Below are positions 41,828 through 49,951 of a DNA stretch of 64,000 nucleotides, piece by piece (within the stretch, counting starts at the first letter, position 1; the number at the start of each line of letters is the position of its first letter). A program made the translations under genes and the position numbers. The stretch covers positions 186,001 through 250,000 of the forward strand of contig NZ_VLLG01000008.1 of assembly GCF_007830125.1 (NCBI RefSeq), written 5' to 3'. Source of the stretch: Chitinophaga japonensis. Lineage in GTDB: Bacteria > Bacteroidota > Bacteroidia > Chitinophagales > Chitinophagaceae. The notes beneath the pieces were generated by a model. That model saw nothing but the letters and a program-made list of their open reading frames with translations, was not told where the DNA came from and made no database searches.

Positions 41828-43693
41828 TTATTGTACCACCAGCACGGGTATTTTTACCTGGTGCCTTACTTCGTTGGCGGTTTCGCCAAACACCCAGTCC
41901 CGGATGCCGGTGTGGCCATGGCCGCCCAGTACCAGGAAGTCCGCCTTTTCCTCTTTTACGATGCGCACAATTTCCTTGGCCCGGTGCCGGTAGCCCAGCA
42001 CGCCTTTGGCCGGTATGTTGCGCTCGCGCAGCAGGGCAACGTAGGTATCCATCTGCTCCTGGTCCTTCCGGGTCTCAAAGTCATCGGACTCTTTGCCAAA
42101 ATACCTGGCGGAGGCGCTTTCCACGATATGTATCAATATATATTCCGTTTGTTCGTTACCGTAGGCCACGGCATTGCTGATCACCTGCTCGTCCTGTTTG
42201 CTGAAGTCCAGCGCCATGGCGATCCGGTTATACTGCGGCTTTTCCATGGGGCCAAGGGAGAGCTGGGAGGGGTGTATGCGCACGGATGCCGTTTGCCGGT
42301 ACCTGCTCAGCAAAGGGTATACAACTGTGATAACCAGCAGCAGCACAAAGCCCACACCCCCTGCAATGATGAGGGCATCTATCCAGCCGTTGCCGCCTTG
42401 CGTAATGTAACTGTAAGCTTCTGTAAACACCATGCGCAGGTTCAGGTATACCAGTATGCCGGTGATCAGCCAGCTCACTGCTTTTGTTAATGGTTTAACG
42501 GCGTACTCGCCCATCGTGCTTTTGTCGCTCACAAAATGGATGAGCGGGATAATGGCAAAGCCCAACTGCAGGCTTAGCAGCACCTGGCTGAACACCAGCA
42601 GTTCGCCCACCTTGTCATCGCCCGCTATCAGTATGGTCAGCAGGGCGGGCACAATGGCCAGCAGCCGCGTGATAAGGCGGCGCAGCCAGGGATTGATACG
42701 CAGGCGCAGGTAGCCTTCCATCACGATCTGCCCGGCCAGGGTACCGGTAACGGTTGAGCTCTGCCCGGCTGCTATCAGCGCTACGGCAAACAGGATGGGC
42801 GCTACTTTGTTGCCCAACAATTGTTCCAGTAGCTGGTGCGCGTCCTGTATCTCGGCAATATCTGTACGGCCTGTTTTAAAGAATACGGTGGCTGCCAGTA
42901 TCAGGATGGCGGCATTCACGAAAAAAGCTAGGTTCAAGGCTACGGCGCTGTCTATGAAATTCAGCTTCAGCGCCTGTTTAATGCCGCCATTGTCCCGCTG
43001 TATCTTGCGGGTCTGTACCAGTGCGGAGTGCAGGTACAGGTTGTGCGGCATTACGGTGGCGCCTATAATGCCAATGGCGATGTACAGCGCGGTATTGTCC
43101 GGTATGCCGGGCACAAAGCCGGTCACTACTTCAGACATCAGCGGTTTGGCCAGCACCAGCTCTGTCAGGAAGGAGATGCCCACAATGGCCACCAGGCTGA
43201 TGATAAAAGCCTCCATTTTGCGGATGCCGTAGCGTTGCAATATCAGCAGCAGGAAGGTGTCCAGCACGGTAATGCTCACGCCCCAGGCCAGGGGCAGCCC
43301 GGTAAGCAATTGTATACCGATGGCCATGCCCAGCACTTCCGCCAGGTCCGTGGCGGCAATGGCCACTTCCGCCAGCAGGTACAGCACAAAGTTAATGGGG
43401 CGCGGATAGGTTTCCCGGTTGGCCTGTGCGAGGTCGCGGCCGCGCACAATGCCCAGCCGGGCGCTCAGGCTTTGCAGCAGCAGGGCCATGAGGTTGCTCA
43501 TCAGCAGCACCCACAGCAGCTTGTACCCGTACTGGCTGCCGCCGGCCAGGTCCGTGGCCCAGTTGCCGGGGTCCATGTAGCCTACGCTTACCAGGTAAGC
43601 CGGTCCGAAAAATGACAGTAATTTTCTCCAGCGCGAACGTGCAGTGGTATCTACGCTCTGATGTACTTCACTCAGCGAGGTTGTGTGATCCAT
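41828..43693 (-). CDS. mntH: Nramp metal-ion transporter fused to a universal stress domain
   Basis: Proton-coupled Mn(II)/Fe(II) importer of 621 residues. About 11 membrane helices carry the two Nramp fingerprints: YMDPGNWATDL (about 38-48, unwound helix 1) and TVMPHNLYLHS (helix 6). An extra C-terminal domain of about 150 residues follows: AMALDFSKQDEQVISNAVAYG and FLVLGGHGHTGIRDWVFG, which is a UspA-like domain with the Gly-rich nucleotide loop. Bacteroidota often have this Nramp-Usp fusion. It lies 11 bases downstream of a DtxR/MntR regulator gene on the same strand, the expected metal-regulated operon. Metal preference cannot be read with certainty. Confidence 0.92.
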   Translation of the reverse strand: MDHTTSLSEVHQSVDTTARSRWRKLLSFFGPAYLVSVGYMDPGNWATDLAGGSQYGYKLLWVLLMSNLMALLLQSLSARLGIVRGRDLAQANRETYPRPINFVLYLLAEVAIAATDLAEVLGMAIGIQLLTGLPLAWGVSITVLDTFLLLILQRYGIRKMEAFIISLVAIVGISFLTELVLAKPLMSEVVTGFVPGIPDNTALYIAIGIIGATVMPHNLYLHSALVQTRKIQRDNGGIKQALKLNFIDSAVALNLAFFVNAAILILAATVFFKTGRTDIAEIQDAHQLLEQLLGNKVAPILFAVALIAAGQSSTVTGTLAGQIVMEGYLRLRINPWLRRLITRLLAIVPALLTILIAGDDKVGELLVFSQVLLSLQLGFAIIPLIHFVSDKSTMGEYAVKPLTKAVSWLITGILVYLNLRMVFTEAYSYITQGGNGWIDALIIAGGVGFVLLLVITVVYPLLSRYRQTASVRIHPSQLSLGPMEKPQYNRIAMALDFSKQDEQVISNAVAYGNEQTEYILIHIVESASARYFGKESDDFETRKDQEQMDTYVALLRERNIPAKGVLGYRHRAKEIVRIVKEEKADFLVLGGHGHTGIRDWVFGETANEVRHQVKIPVLVVQ

Positions 43694-43704
43694 AGATTAA
43701 TTCA

Positions 43705-44364
43705 TTACAGCGGCCTTACCATGATGTTCTTGCTTACCTGTTCACTAATGGTGAAGGCCGGTTGATTCCTGATCTTTATTTCAATTGAATTGTCAAATTC
43801 ATATCGTTCTATTATTTCCAACTGGCTGCCCAGGCGGATGCCTTTGGCGGTGAGGAACTCCAGCAGGGCGGTGGACTTGTCGGACACGGCCGTTACTTCC
43901 AGCCGCCGGGCGCGTGCCTGGTCCAGGGACACCTGTGTCCGTTGTTTCCCCATTTTGCCCTGCGCATCGGGGATGGGGTCCCCATGCGGGTCTATGGTAG
44001 GATTGCCCAGGAACTCGCTCAGCCGGTTGATCAGCTTTTCGCTCCTGACATGCTCCAGCTCCTCCGCCAGTTCATGCACCTCTTCCCAACTGAAGGCCAG
44101 CTTTTCTACCAGGAAGCATTCCCACAGCCGGTGCCGGCGTATAATATGCAGCGCCGCCTTTTTACCTTCGGAGGTGAGGTTAATGCCCTGGTATTTCTCA
44201 TAATCTATCAGCTTTTTTTCCTTCAGCTTTTTGGCCATATCCGTTACAGAGGCCGGCTTGGTGTCCAGCTCATAGGCCAGGCCGGTGGTGGTCACAGATT
44301 CCTGGCTTTCCTCCAGCTTGTAAATGGATTTAATGTAATTCTCTTCCGCTACCGATAAATTCAT
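43705..44364 (-). CDS. mntR: DtxR/MntR-family metal-dependent repressor
   Basis: Metalloregulator of 219 residues. The N-terminal winged helix (about 1-65, MNLSVAEENYIKSIYKLEE, TTGLAYELDTKPASVTDM) is followed by a metal-binding/dimer domain (about 66-140, HIIRRHRLWECFLVEKLAFSW, HELAEELEHVRSEKLI) containing the His/Glu/Cys ligands of the DtxR fold. The third domain is FeoA/SH3-like (about 150-219). The mntH-Usp gene follows 11 bases downstream, so the repressor likely controls its own operon. A TTAG-6-CTAA motif lies upstream at 44532-44545. The leader carries a TTCCATCTGACC element. Confidence 0.9.
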   Translation of the reverse strand: MNLSVAEENYIKSIYKLEESQESVTTTGLAYELDTKPASVTDMAKKLKEKKLIDYEKYQGINLTSEGKKAALHIIRRHRLWECFLVEKLAFSWEEVHELAEELEHVRSEKLINRLSEFLGNPTIDPHGDPIPDAQGKMGKQRTQVSLDQARARRLEVTAVSDKSTALLEFLTAKGIRLGSQLEIIERYEFDNSIEIKIRNQPAFTISEQVSKNIMVRPL

Positions 44365-44436
44365 CCGTTAATTTTTTGTCTTTTACTTCGTTCACTATGT
44401 CTTGCTTTTGTCTCAGTGAACGCTTCGCGTTTCAAA

Positions 44437-44514
44437 GGTCAGATGGAACTACGCATGATAAAATTTTCATTTCTCTGTGGATTATAATGTAAATTTCATC
44501 ATGCTTCGTTTCAC
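44437..44514 (-). repeat. Leader element (TTCCATCTGACC family), copy upstream of mntR
   Basis: On the minus strand it runs from GTGAAACGAAGCATGATG to GCGTAGTTCCATCTGACC, ending 72 bases before the mntR start. GCATGAT near the start is complementary to ATCATGC near the end, so the interior can form a hairpin. Confidence 0.5.
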
Positions 44515-44531
44515 AAGGTCTAAAATAAAAT

Positions 44532-44545
44532 TTAGGCAAATCTAA
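44532..44545. promoter_or_regulatory. Candidate DtxR/MntR operator
   Basis: TTAG-GCAAAT-CTAA, a short inverted repeat of the kind bound by DtxR-type repressors, in the gap between mntR (minus) and a lipoprotein gene (plus). The arms are only 4 bp and the symmetry does not extend further, so this is weak. Confidence 0.25.
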
Positions 44546-44651
44546 TAAATTAAGCCGAAAGCGGTTAACTTATGATGTTTTTTTTGATTTGTCATGCACT
44601 ATATATCAAAATTATCTTTAACTTTTCAGCCATAATCATTCAACACAACGC

Positions 44652-45587
44652 ATGAACAGGTTGCTGATTCTATTACTGGCGGTGGGCATACTGGCGGGTT
44701 GCGGGTCCGGGAAGGATCGTGCGAACGGTGATAACCCGCTGACCTTTGAGGATTTTGAGGCGCTGTTCCCCGAAAAGGAATTGCCTTACCGGTTAATGGC
44801 CGATTCGCTGGGGCAAAACCCAGCCGATACGCTGGTGCTGAAACCGGCGGTGCTGCAACAGTTCCTGACGGACACGATGGCGGCGGCGGATTTCCCGGAA
44901 AAGGCCACGCCGCGGTTCTTCCCCCTGGCGCACTTTGAAGGCGAGCACCTGCATTATTTTGTAGTAGAGGCCGTAAGCAAGTCACGGGCGGCAGCCTACC
45001 TGTGTTTTACAGACAAGGAGGGCCGTTACCTGAACCGGGTGCTGGTAGCCAGCAAGGCGGCCGGCAGCAAGGACCGGCTCAGCTTTACGCTGGACAGCAA
45101 ATACCTGGTGAAAATAAGCACGGAAATGCGGCTGGGCCCTTCTCATACTGCACTGAAGGAAGATTTTTACATGGCTCAGCCTGACGGGCAGCTTACCCTG
45201 ATCATGACCAACTCCAACGGGCCTGCCATGCCAGGCCAGATCTTTAATCCCATCGATACCTTACCCGGCAAGCATAAATTTTCTGCAGACTATACTTCCG
45301 GCGACCTGAATATTATCTCCATCCGCGACGGCCCGGACCCCAAGACCTTCCTGTTCTTCATTTCCTTTTCACGGGAAAACGGGAGCTGCAAAGGGGAATT
45401 GAGCGGCACCGGCCATTTTACCGGGTCTAACCGGGGAGAATACAAGGACAAGGAAAGCTCCTGCGGCATTGCCTTCCAGTTCTCCTCCCGCCGGGTCAGC
45501 ATCCGGGAGATCGGCGGCTGCGGCGCCTACCGGGGCATTAAATGTCTTTTTGAAGGAAGTTTTACAAAAAAGAGAATTAATAATTAA
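44652..45587 (+). CDS. Uncharacterised lipoprotein
   Basis: Not recognised. A 311-residue exported lipoprotein with a signal peptide ending in lipobox LAGC (Cys17). It has an acidic N-terminal part (LTFEDFEALFPEKELPYRL) and a beta-rich remainder (HYFVVEAVSKSRAAAYLCF, GSCKGELSGTGHFTG). The C-terminal region has repeated Cys residues (SSCGIAF, GGCGAYRGIKC). The final codons KKRINN come from a word-repeat hairpin that also contains the stop codon. It is divergent from mntR, with 287 bases between them. Confidence 0.65.
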   Translation: MNRLLILLLAVGILAGCGSGKDRANGDNPLTFEDFEALFPEKELPYRLMADSLGQNPADTLVLKPAVLQQFLTDTMAAADFPEKATPRFFPLAHFEGEHLHYFVVEAVSKSRAAAYLCFTDKEGRYLNRVLVASKAAGSKDRLSFTLDSKYLVKISTEMRLGPSHTALKEDFYMAQPDGQLTLIMTNSNGPAMPGQIFNPIDTLPGKHKFSADYTSGDLNIISIRDGPDPKTFLFFISFSRENGSCKGELSGTGHFTGSNRGEYKDKESSCGIAFQFSSRRVSIREIGGCGAYRGIKCLFEGSFTKKRINN

Positions 45588-45663
45588 GAATCGTAGCACA
45601 AGTGTTTCAGCGTAACACAGGTGTCGAGGATATTATTAATTCTTAATTATTAATTGTTAATTA
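45572..45663. repeat. Word-repeat hairpin (AATTAATAATT-type), third copy with conserved core
   Basis: Left arm about 45572-45600 and right arm about 45629-45663 flank a core AATCGTAGCAC...GCGTAACAC. The left arm provides the last codons and stop of the lipoprotein gene, and the right arm reaches the stop region of the truncated DinB gene. Relatives are at 31126 and 37769. Confidence 0.65.
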
Positions 45664-46020
45664 CCGGGCGGGGAATCCCGGGTCAGCTTTCACCTCCGCT
45701 ATCTGCATGGTATGCCGGCCGCTGTGGGCGGATATCAGCAGCAACATCTGGTAGGCGTCCAGGGGAGAATTGGGCATGTCTACCACATGGTTGCGCAGGT
45801 CGTCGTCGGTGTTTTTCACGTAATCCATCACTTTGTCACGCTGTTCGGTAAACGCCTGTATAGCGTCTGCTGTAGTAGGGTAGGTGCCTTTGGGCTGTAT
45901 AAACTCTGGCGCTTTGCCTTTTTTACTGCGGTCCCCGGCCATTTTAAGCAGGTCCTCGTCCGTAGCTTTGATGGCTTTGCGCTTTTCCGGGTCTGCCGGT
46001 TGGATTTTCCCGGATTGCAA
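45661..46020 (-). pseudogene. DinB-family protein, N-terminally truncated
   Basis: About 119 residues of a DinB-fold metal-dependent hydrolase-like protein: QSGKIQPADPEKRKAIKAT, TTADAIQAFTEQRDKVMDYV, and the C-terminal AYQMLLLISAHSGRHTMQIAEV with two His of the metal site. An intact DinB protein in this window (59611-60144) has 177 residues, so roughly 50 N-terminal residues with the first metal-ligand His are missing. The frame continues upstream across the aat stop (EQAVNKYFLQSGK reads naturally as DinB sequence), but is closed by a stop near 46100 inside aat. A deletion that joined aat to the DinB body is the likely cause. Confidence 0.65.
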
Positions 46021-46027
46021 AAAGTAT

Positions 46028-46681
46028 TTATTGACCGCCTGTTCCCAGGTGCTGCCCCAGCAGCTCCCGGAAGGAAGCGCGGGTAATGAAACGGGCGCCT
46101 AAAGAGGCGAGGTGGTCCGTATATACCTGGCAGTCCACCAGCGCCAGCCCGCCGGCCTGGATGAAACTGATGAAGGCGGCCTTGGAAGCATTGCTCACCA
46201 GGGAGAACATGGATTCCCCGAAAAAGCAGCGGCCCAGTTGAATGCCGTACAGGCCGCCTACCAGCCTGTTTTCCTGCCAGCACTCCACGGAAAGCGCGTA
46301 CCCCTGCCGGTGCAGTTGCGTGTATGCCTGCTGCATGGCGCTGGTGATCCAGGTGCCGTCCTGACCGGGGCGGGGCACCCGGCTGCAATGGGCGATCACC
46401 TCCTCAAAACGCTGGTTGATGGTAATGCGGAAAATGCCTTTTTTCAATACCTGCCTCATGCTGGAAGACACCCGCAGTTCCTCCGGGAACAATACAAAGC
46501 GCGGGTCCGGGCTCCACCATAATATGGGCGGCTCGCTGTACCAGGGAAATATGCCGGAATGGTAAGCCAGCAGCAGCCTTTCCGGGGAGAGGTCGCCGCC
46601 CATGGCCAGCAGCCCATCGGGCTCGGCCATATGTACCGGGGGAAATATCAGGTCTTGTGTAAGCGAGAAGATCATGCTCAA
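46028..46681 (-). CDS. aat: Leucyl/phenylalanyl-tRNA-protein transferase
   Basis: Adds Leu or Phe from tRNA to proteins with N-terminal Arg or Lys, creating an N-degron for ClpS. The 217 residues have the family signatures GLLAMGGDLSPERLLLAYHSGIFPW (in parts, about 23-47), WWSPDPRFVLFPEELRVSSSMR (about 53-75), TWITSAMQQAYTQLHRQGYALSVE (about 105-130), and GGLYGIQLGRCFFGESMFS. It ends at LVDCQVYTDHLASLGAR plus a short tail. The clpS gene overlaps its start by 4 bases upstream. A truncated DinB gene begins right after it. Confidence 0.95.
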   Translation of the reverse strand: MSMIFSLTQDLIFPPVHMAEPDGLLAMGGDLSPERLLLAYHSGIFPWYSEPPILWWSPDPRFVLFPEELRVSSSMRQVLKKGIFRITINQRFEEVIAHCSRVPRPGQDGTWITSAMQQAYTQLHRQGYALSVECWQENRLVGGLYGIQLGRCFFGESMFSLVSNASKAAFISFIQAGGLALVDCQVYTDHLASLGARFITRASFRELLGQHLGTGGQ

Positions 46682-46986
46682 CCTTCCACGGCTTCTTCAA
46701 TGGTGGCGCTGATGCCCCTGTCCAGTAGGGCTTCGCACATGGGGCGCAGTTGTGTATACTCGCCGTGTTTAACTGCGTACTTGCCGTTGTAGTGAATAAA
46801 GAGCGCGCACTGTTCCGCCTGTTCTGCCGTGTGCTCGCACACTTCTATCAGGGACTGTATTACCCAGTCAAAGGTATTTACCTCATCATTCCACACAATT
46901 AGGCTGAAGGGGAACTGCTCGTCTTCTGCGATCAGGACTTCTTCCCATTCTCTGGTCAATGTGCCTGTTTCTGTACGTTGACTCAT
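46678..46986 (-). CDS. clpS: ATP-dependent Clp protease adaptor ClpS
   Basis: Adaptor that delivers proteins with N-terminal Leu, Phe, Trp or Tyr to the ClpAP protease. The 102 residues carry the ClpS core: SLIVWNDEVNTFDWVIQSLIEVC (about 30-53, with the Asn-Asp-Glu of the degron pocket), TAEQAEQCALFIHYNGKYAVKHG, and the C-terminal strand/helix ending ALLDRGISATIEEA. It overlaps aat by 4 bases, so the same transcript makes the degron-generating enzyme and the reader. The usual clpA is not adjacent. Confidence 0.94.
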   Translation of the reverse strand: MSQRTETGTLTREWEEVLIAEDEQFPFSLIVWNDEVNTFDWVIQSLIEVCEHTAEQAEQCALFIHYNGKYAVKHGEYTQLRPMCEALLDRGISATIEEAVEG

Positions 46987-47008
46987 GGTAGTTTACGCGG
47001 CTTTTTGG

Positions 47009-47016
47009 CAAAATTA
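47009..47016 (-). promoter_or_regulatory. -7 box TAATTTTG for clpS-aat
   Basis: TAnnTTTG on the minus strand, 22 bases before the clpS ATG at 46986. It is the likely promoter of the clpS-aat unit. Confidence 0.4.
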
Positions 47017-47151
47017 CAGTTATTATCCAGAAAAGGTAGTGGTTGCGCATGAAAGGAATACTAGCGGTTCGGTATTAGTCATTAACGATTAACAATTAAT
47101 TTGTAAGTTGCATATACAATAACATTAGGTGGCGCTGTAAATCGTACGTAT

Positions 47152-49314
47152 ATGCTGCAAGTATTGAAAGGCACGGTTTTATTACTGGATATCAGTTTAC
47201 CGTTGAAGGACCCTATACCCATTTTTTCGCTGGTGCTGTTCATTATCTTGCTGGCCCCCATCATCCTGCGCAAATTTCGTATACCCAGCATTATAGGGCT
47301 CATCCTGGCGGGCATGGCCATTGGCGACCACGGTTTCAAGATCATAGAAAAAGGCAGCATAGACCTGTTCGGGAAAGCCGGCCTGCTGTACATCATGTTC
47401 CTGGCCGGCCTGGAGCTGGACATGGCGGAGTTTCGCAAGAACCGCCACCGCAGCATTATTTTCGGCGCGTTTACGTTCCTGATACCGATAGCGCTGGGCT
47501 ACCTGGTGTCTGTTTACCTGCTGGGCTTTGATTTCATGGCTGCTATGCTGATTTCCAGCATGGCCGCTACCCATACGCTGGTGGCTTACCCCCTGGCCAG
47601 CCGCCTGGGCATTACCAAAAACGAAGCGGTGACCGTGGCGGTAGGAGGCACCATCATAACGGATACGGCTGTACTGCTGATCCTGGCTGTTATTACCGGC
47701 GCGGCAGCCGGGCACCTGGACACTTATTTCTGGATACGGCTCGGCGTATCGCTGGCTGTTTTTGCCACCATTATCCTGTGGATATTCCCCATGATCGGGC
47801 GCTGGTTCTTCAAGAAGATCAAGGACGACAGCACCTCTCACTATATTTTCGTACTGGCGTTGGTGTTCCTCGCGGCTTTCCTGGCGGAGCTGGCCGGGGT
47901 AGAGGGCATTATCGGCGCGTTCCTGGCCGGGCTGGCGCTGAACCAGCTAATACCGCATACTTCCCCGTTAATGAACCGTATTGCTTTTGTGGGCAATGCC
48001 CTGTTCATTCCTTTCTTCCTGATCAGTGTGGGGATGCTGGTAGACCTGCAGGCGCTGCTCAAAGGCTCCCGGGCCCTGATCATTGCCGGGGTGCTGATCG
48101 TTATGGGGCTGGCCAGCAAATGGCTGGCCGCGCTGTTTGCCCAGTGGGCGTTCAAATATTCCCCTACCCAGCGCAAGCTGATCTTCGGGCTTACTACCGC
48201 CCGCGTAGGGGCTACCATTGCGGTGGTGATGATCGGCTTCCGGATGGGGCTGATCCATGAGCATGTGCTGAACGGCACCGTGATACTAATACTTATTACC
48301 TGCCTGGTAAGCTCCTTTGTAACGGAGAATGCGGGCCGCAAGCTGGCTATTATAGATGCGGAGCGCAAGCCGGAAATGGACGGCGGTCCCGAGCGCATCC
48401 TGGTGCCGGTATCCAACCCGGCCAGGATAGAGGCCATGCTGGACCTGGCCGTGATGATCAAGGACCCGCAGGCGCAAACCCCCATCTACCCGCTGGCCGT
48501 GGTGCAGGACAACGAGGAGGCCAGGGAAAAGGTGCACGTGACGAATAAAATGATGGAGGCGGCCGTGATACATGCCGCCACCACGGAAAGCCCGGTGCAG
48601 GCCATCACGCGCATAGACCTGAACGTGGCAGATGGTATTGCGCGCGCTGCCCGGGAGTTGATGGTAACGGACGTGATCCTGGGCTGGACGGACAAGACCA
48701 GCACCACGGACCGCCTGTTCGGCTCCATATTCGGCACTACGCTGGACAATGTACTGCAAAGCGTATGGGAAACGGTATACGTATGCGATTTCCACCACCC
48801 CATGAACACGGCCAAGAAAATGGTGCTGGTGCTGCCCCGGAACACGGAGTATGAGAAGGGCTTCCTGCATTACCTGCAAAAGATGATCATGCTGGCCAGG
48901 CAGATAGGCGTGCGCCTGGTGGTGTACTGCCAGGATAAAACAAAAAACGCCATAGAGGCCTACATACAGCAAACCAAGACCAGCGTGGAGATCGCCTTCA
49001 AATATTTCGGGGAGATAGAGGACTTCCTGGTGCTGTCCCGTGAAATTACCCCGGACGACCTGCTGGCCGTGGTGTCCGCCCGCAAAGGCACGCTATCCTA
49101 CAGCCCCTACCTGGAACATATCCCGGCCAAATTAAGCCGGCATTTCCGGGAGAATAACGTGATCCTGGTTTTCCCGGAACAGATGGAAATAGACTTTTTG
49201 GAAGCAGGCGTGCAGCCGGAAGACCTTACGCTGGCGCCTATACAGGAGCAATTGGCCAACCTCAACAAGCTGGGAAAGGCGGTGAAGCGGATATTCAAAG
49301 GCGGGAAGAAGTAG
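47152..49314 (+). CDS. CPA2-type cation:proton antiporter with C-terminal Usp-like domains
   Basis: Membrane antiporter of 720 residues exchanging Na+ or K+ for protons. About twelve membrane helices lie in residues 20-400: LILAGMAIGDHG, FLAGLELDMAEFRK (the conserved helix-4/5 acidic region) and VGGTIITDTAVLLILAV (ion-binding Asp in helix 5/6). The C-terminal 300 residues are cytoplasmic and resemble universal stress protein domains (about 415-540 and 545-700, RILVPVSNPARIEAML, MVLVLPRNTEYEKGF). The fusion parallels the Nramp-Usp protein in this window, perhaps nucleotide-gated. The protein ends in a basic tail. It is divergent from the clpS-aat unit, with 165 bases between. Confidence 0.88.
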   Translation: MLQVLKGTVLLLDISLPLKDPIPIFSLVLFIILLAPIILRKFRIPSIIGLILAGMAIGDHGFKIIEKGSIDLFGKAGLLYIMFLAGLELDMAEFRKNRHRSIIFGAFTFLIPIALGYLVSVYLLGFDFMAAMLISSMAATHTLVAYPLASRLGITKNEAVTVAVGGTIITDTAVLLILAVITGAAAGHLDTYFWIRLGVSLAVFATIILWIFPMIGRWFFKKIKDDSTSHYIFVLALVFLAAFLAELAGVEGIIGAFLAGLALNQLIPHTSPLMNRIAFVGNALFIPFFLISVGMLVDLQALLKGSRALIIAGVLIVMGLASKWLAALFAQWAFKYSPTQRKLIFGLTTARVGATIAVVMIGFRMGLIHEHVLNGTVILILITCLVSSFVTENAGRKLAIIDAERKPEMDGGPERILVPVSNPARIEAMLDLAVMIKDPQAQTPIYPLAVVQDNEEAREKVHVTNKMMEAAVIHAATTESPVQAITRIDLNVADGIARAARELMVTDVILGWTDKTSTTDRLFGSIFGTTLDNVLQSVWETVYVCDFHHPMNTAKKMVLVLPRNTEYEKGFLHYLQKMIMLARQIGVRLVVYCQDKTKNAIEAYIQQTKTSVEIAFKYFGEIEDFLVLSREITPDDLLAVVSARKGTLSYSPYLEHIPAKLSRHFRENNVILVFPEQMEIDFLEAGVQPEDLTLAPIQEQLANLNKLGKAVKRIFKGGKK

Positions 49315-49339
49315 GCACCGGCATTGCGGCCGTTACCGG

Positions 49340-49729
49340 TTAACCTTCATACGTGTGAAATTCCGTAATGGTCAGGTAATACCCATCAGGATCTCTCAGT
49401 GAAAATTCCATTTTCCCGGAGTTGGGATTCAGGTGGATATCTTCTTCAACAGTGCCTCCTGTTTTTTCGACGTTTTGACGGATGCTGTTCAGATGCTCTG
49501 TCCGGAAATAAAGAATGAGCCCATTTCCAGGCGTAATTTCGGGGTTCATCATAGTAGGATGCTCATGTGATCCCCATTTATGAAGGCAGATCAGCACCTC
49601 ATCATTTTCTGTTACCAATATATCGAACTCCTTTCCGCCGTGCATACTTTTACATCCAAGTAGTGCTTGATACCATCGGGAGCTGGCTTCAACATCTTTT
49701 ACAGCTATTATCGGGTCAAGTTTTGCCAT
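49340..49729 (-). CDS. VOC (glyoxalase/bleomycin resistance) superfamily protein
   Basis: A 129-residue VOC-fold protein, metal-dependent enzyme or small-molecule-binding protein of unknown substrate. It opens LDPIIAVKDVEASSRWYQALLG and ends SLRDPDGYYLTITEFH, the common VOC beginning and end, with metal-ligand candidates His in CLHKWGSHEH and Glu in the last strand. It stands alone, followed by the antiporter end (25 bases) on the opposite strand. Confidence 0.85.
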   Translation of the reverse strand: MAKLDPIIAVKDVEASSRWYQALLGCKSMHGGKEFDILVTENDEVLICLHKWGSHEHPTMMNPEITPGNGLILYFRTEHLNSIRQNVEKTGGTVEEDIHLNPNSGKMEFSLRDPDGYYLTITEFHTYEG

Positions 49730-49851
49730 TGTGTGATTTTTTTATCGGTGGATGTGTTTGTTTGGATGTTCCATATTATTCAGAGCGCGCCAAACAGGCA
49801 GTTACAGGCAAAAAAAATGCAAGTGGCCATTGTAGCCACTTGCAAAACCGG

Positions 49852-49926
49852 TGGGAGTTGACGGGGTCGAACCGCCGACCCTCTGCTTGTAAGGCAGATG
49901 CTCTGAACCAACTGAGCTAAACTCCC
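49852..49926 (-). tRNA. tRNA-Val (anticodon TAC), copy 1
   Basis: 75 nt, read on the minus strand. The acceptor GGGAGTT pairs with AACTCCC, and the anticodon stem TCTGC/GCAGA encloses CTTACAA, giving anticodon TAC. The T-loop is TTCGACC, one base different from copy 2 (TTCGAAC), and the D-loop differs by one base. CCA is not encoded. Confidence 0.9.
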
Positions 49927-49951
49927 GGTAAAAGAAGTTTGGAAGGTAATG

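Noticed and set aside
49567..49920. A 117-codon + strand open frame spanning a tRNA gene.
   Set aside because: It crosses a clear tRNA-Val gene and the antisense of a VOC gene; it is not coding.
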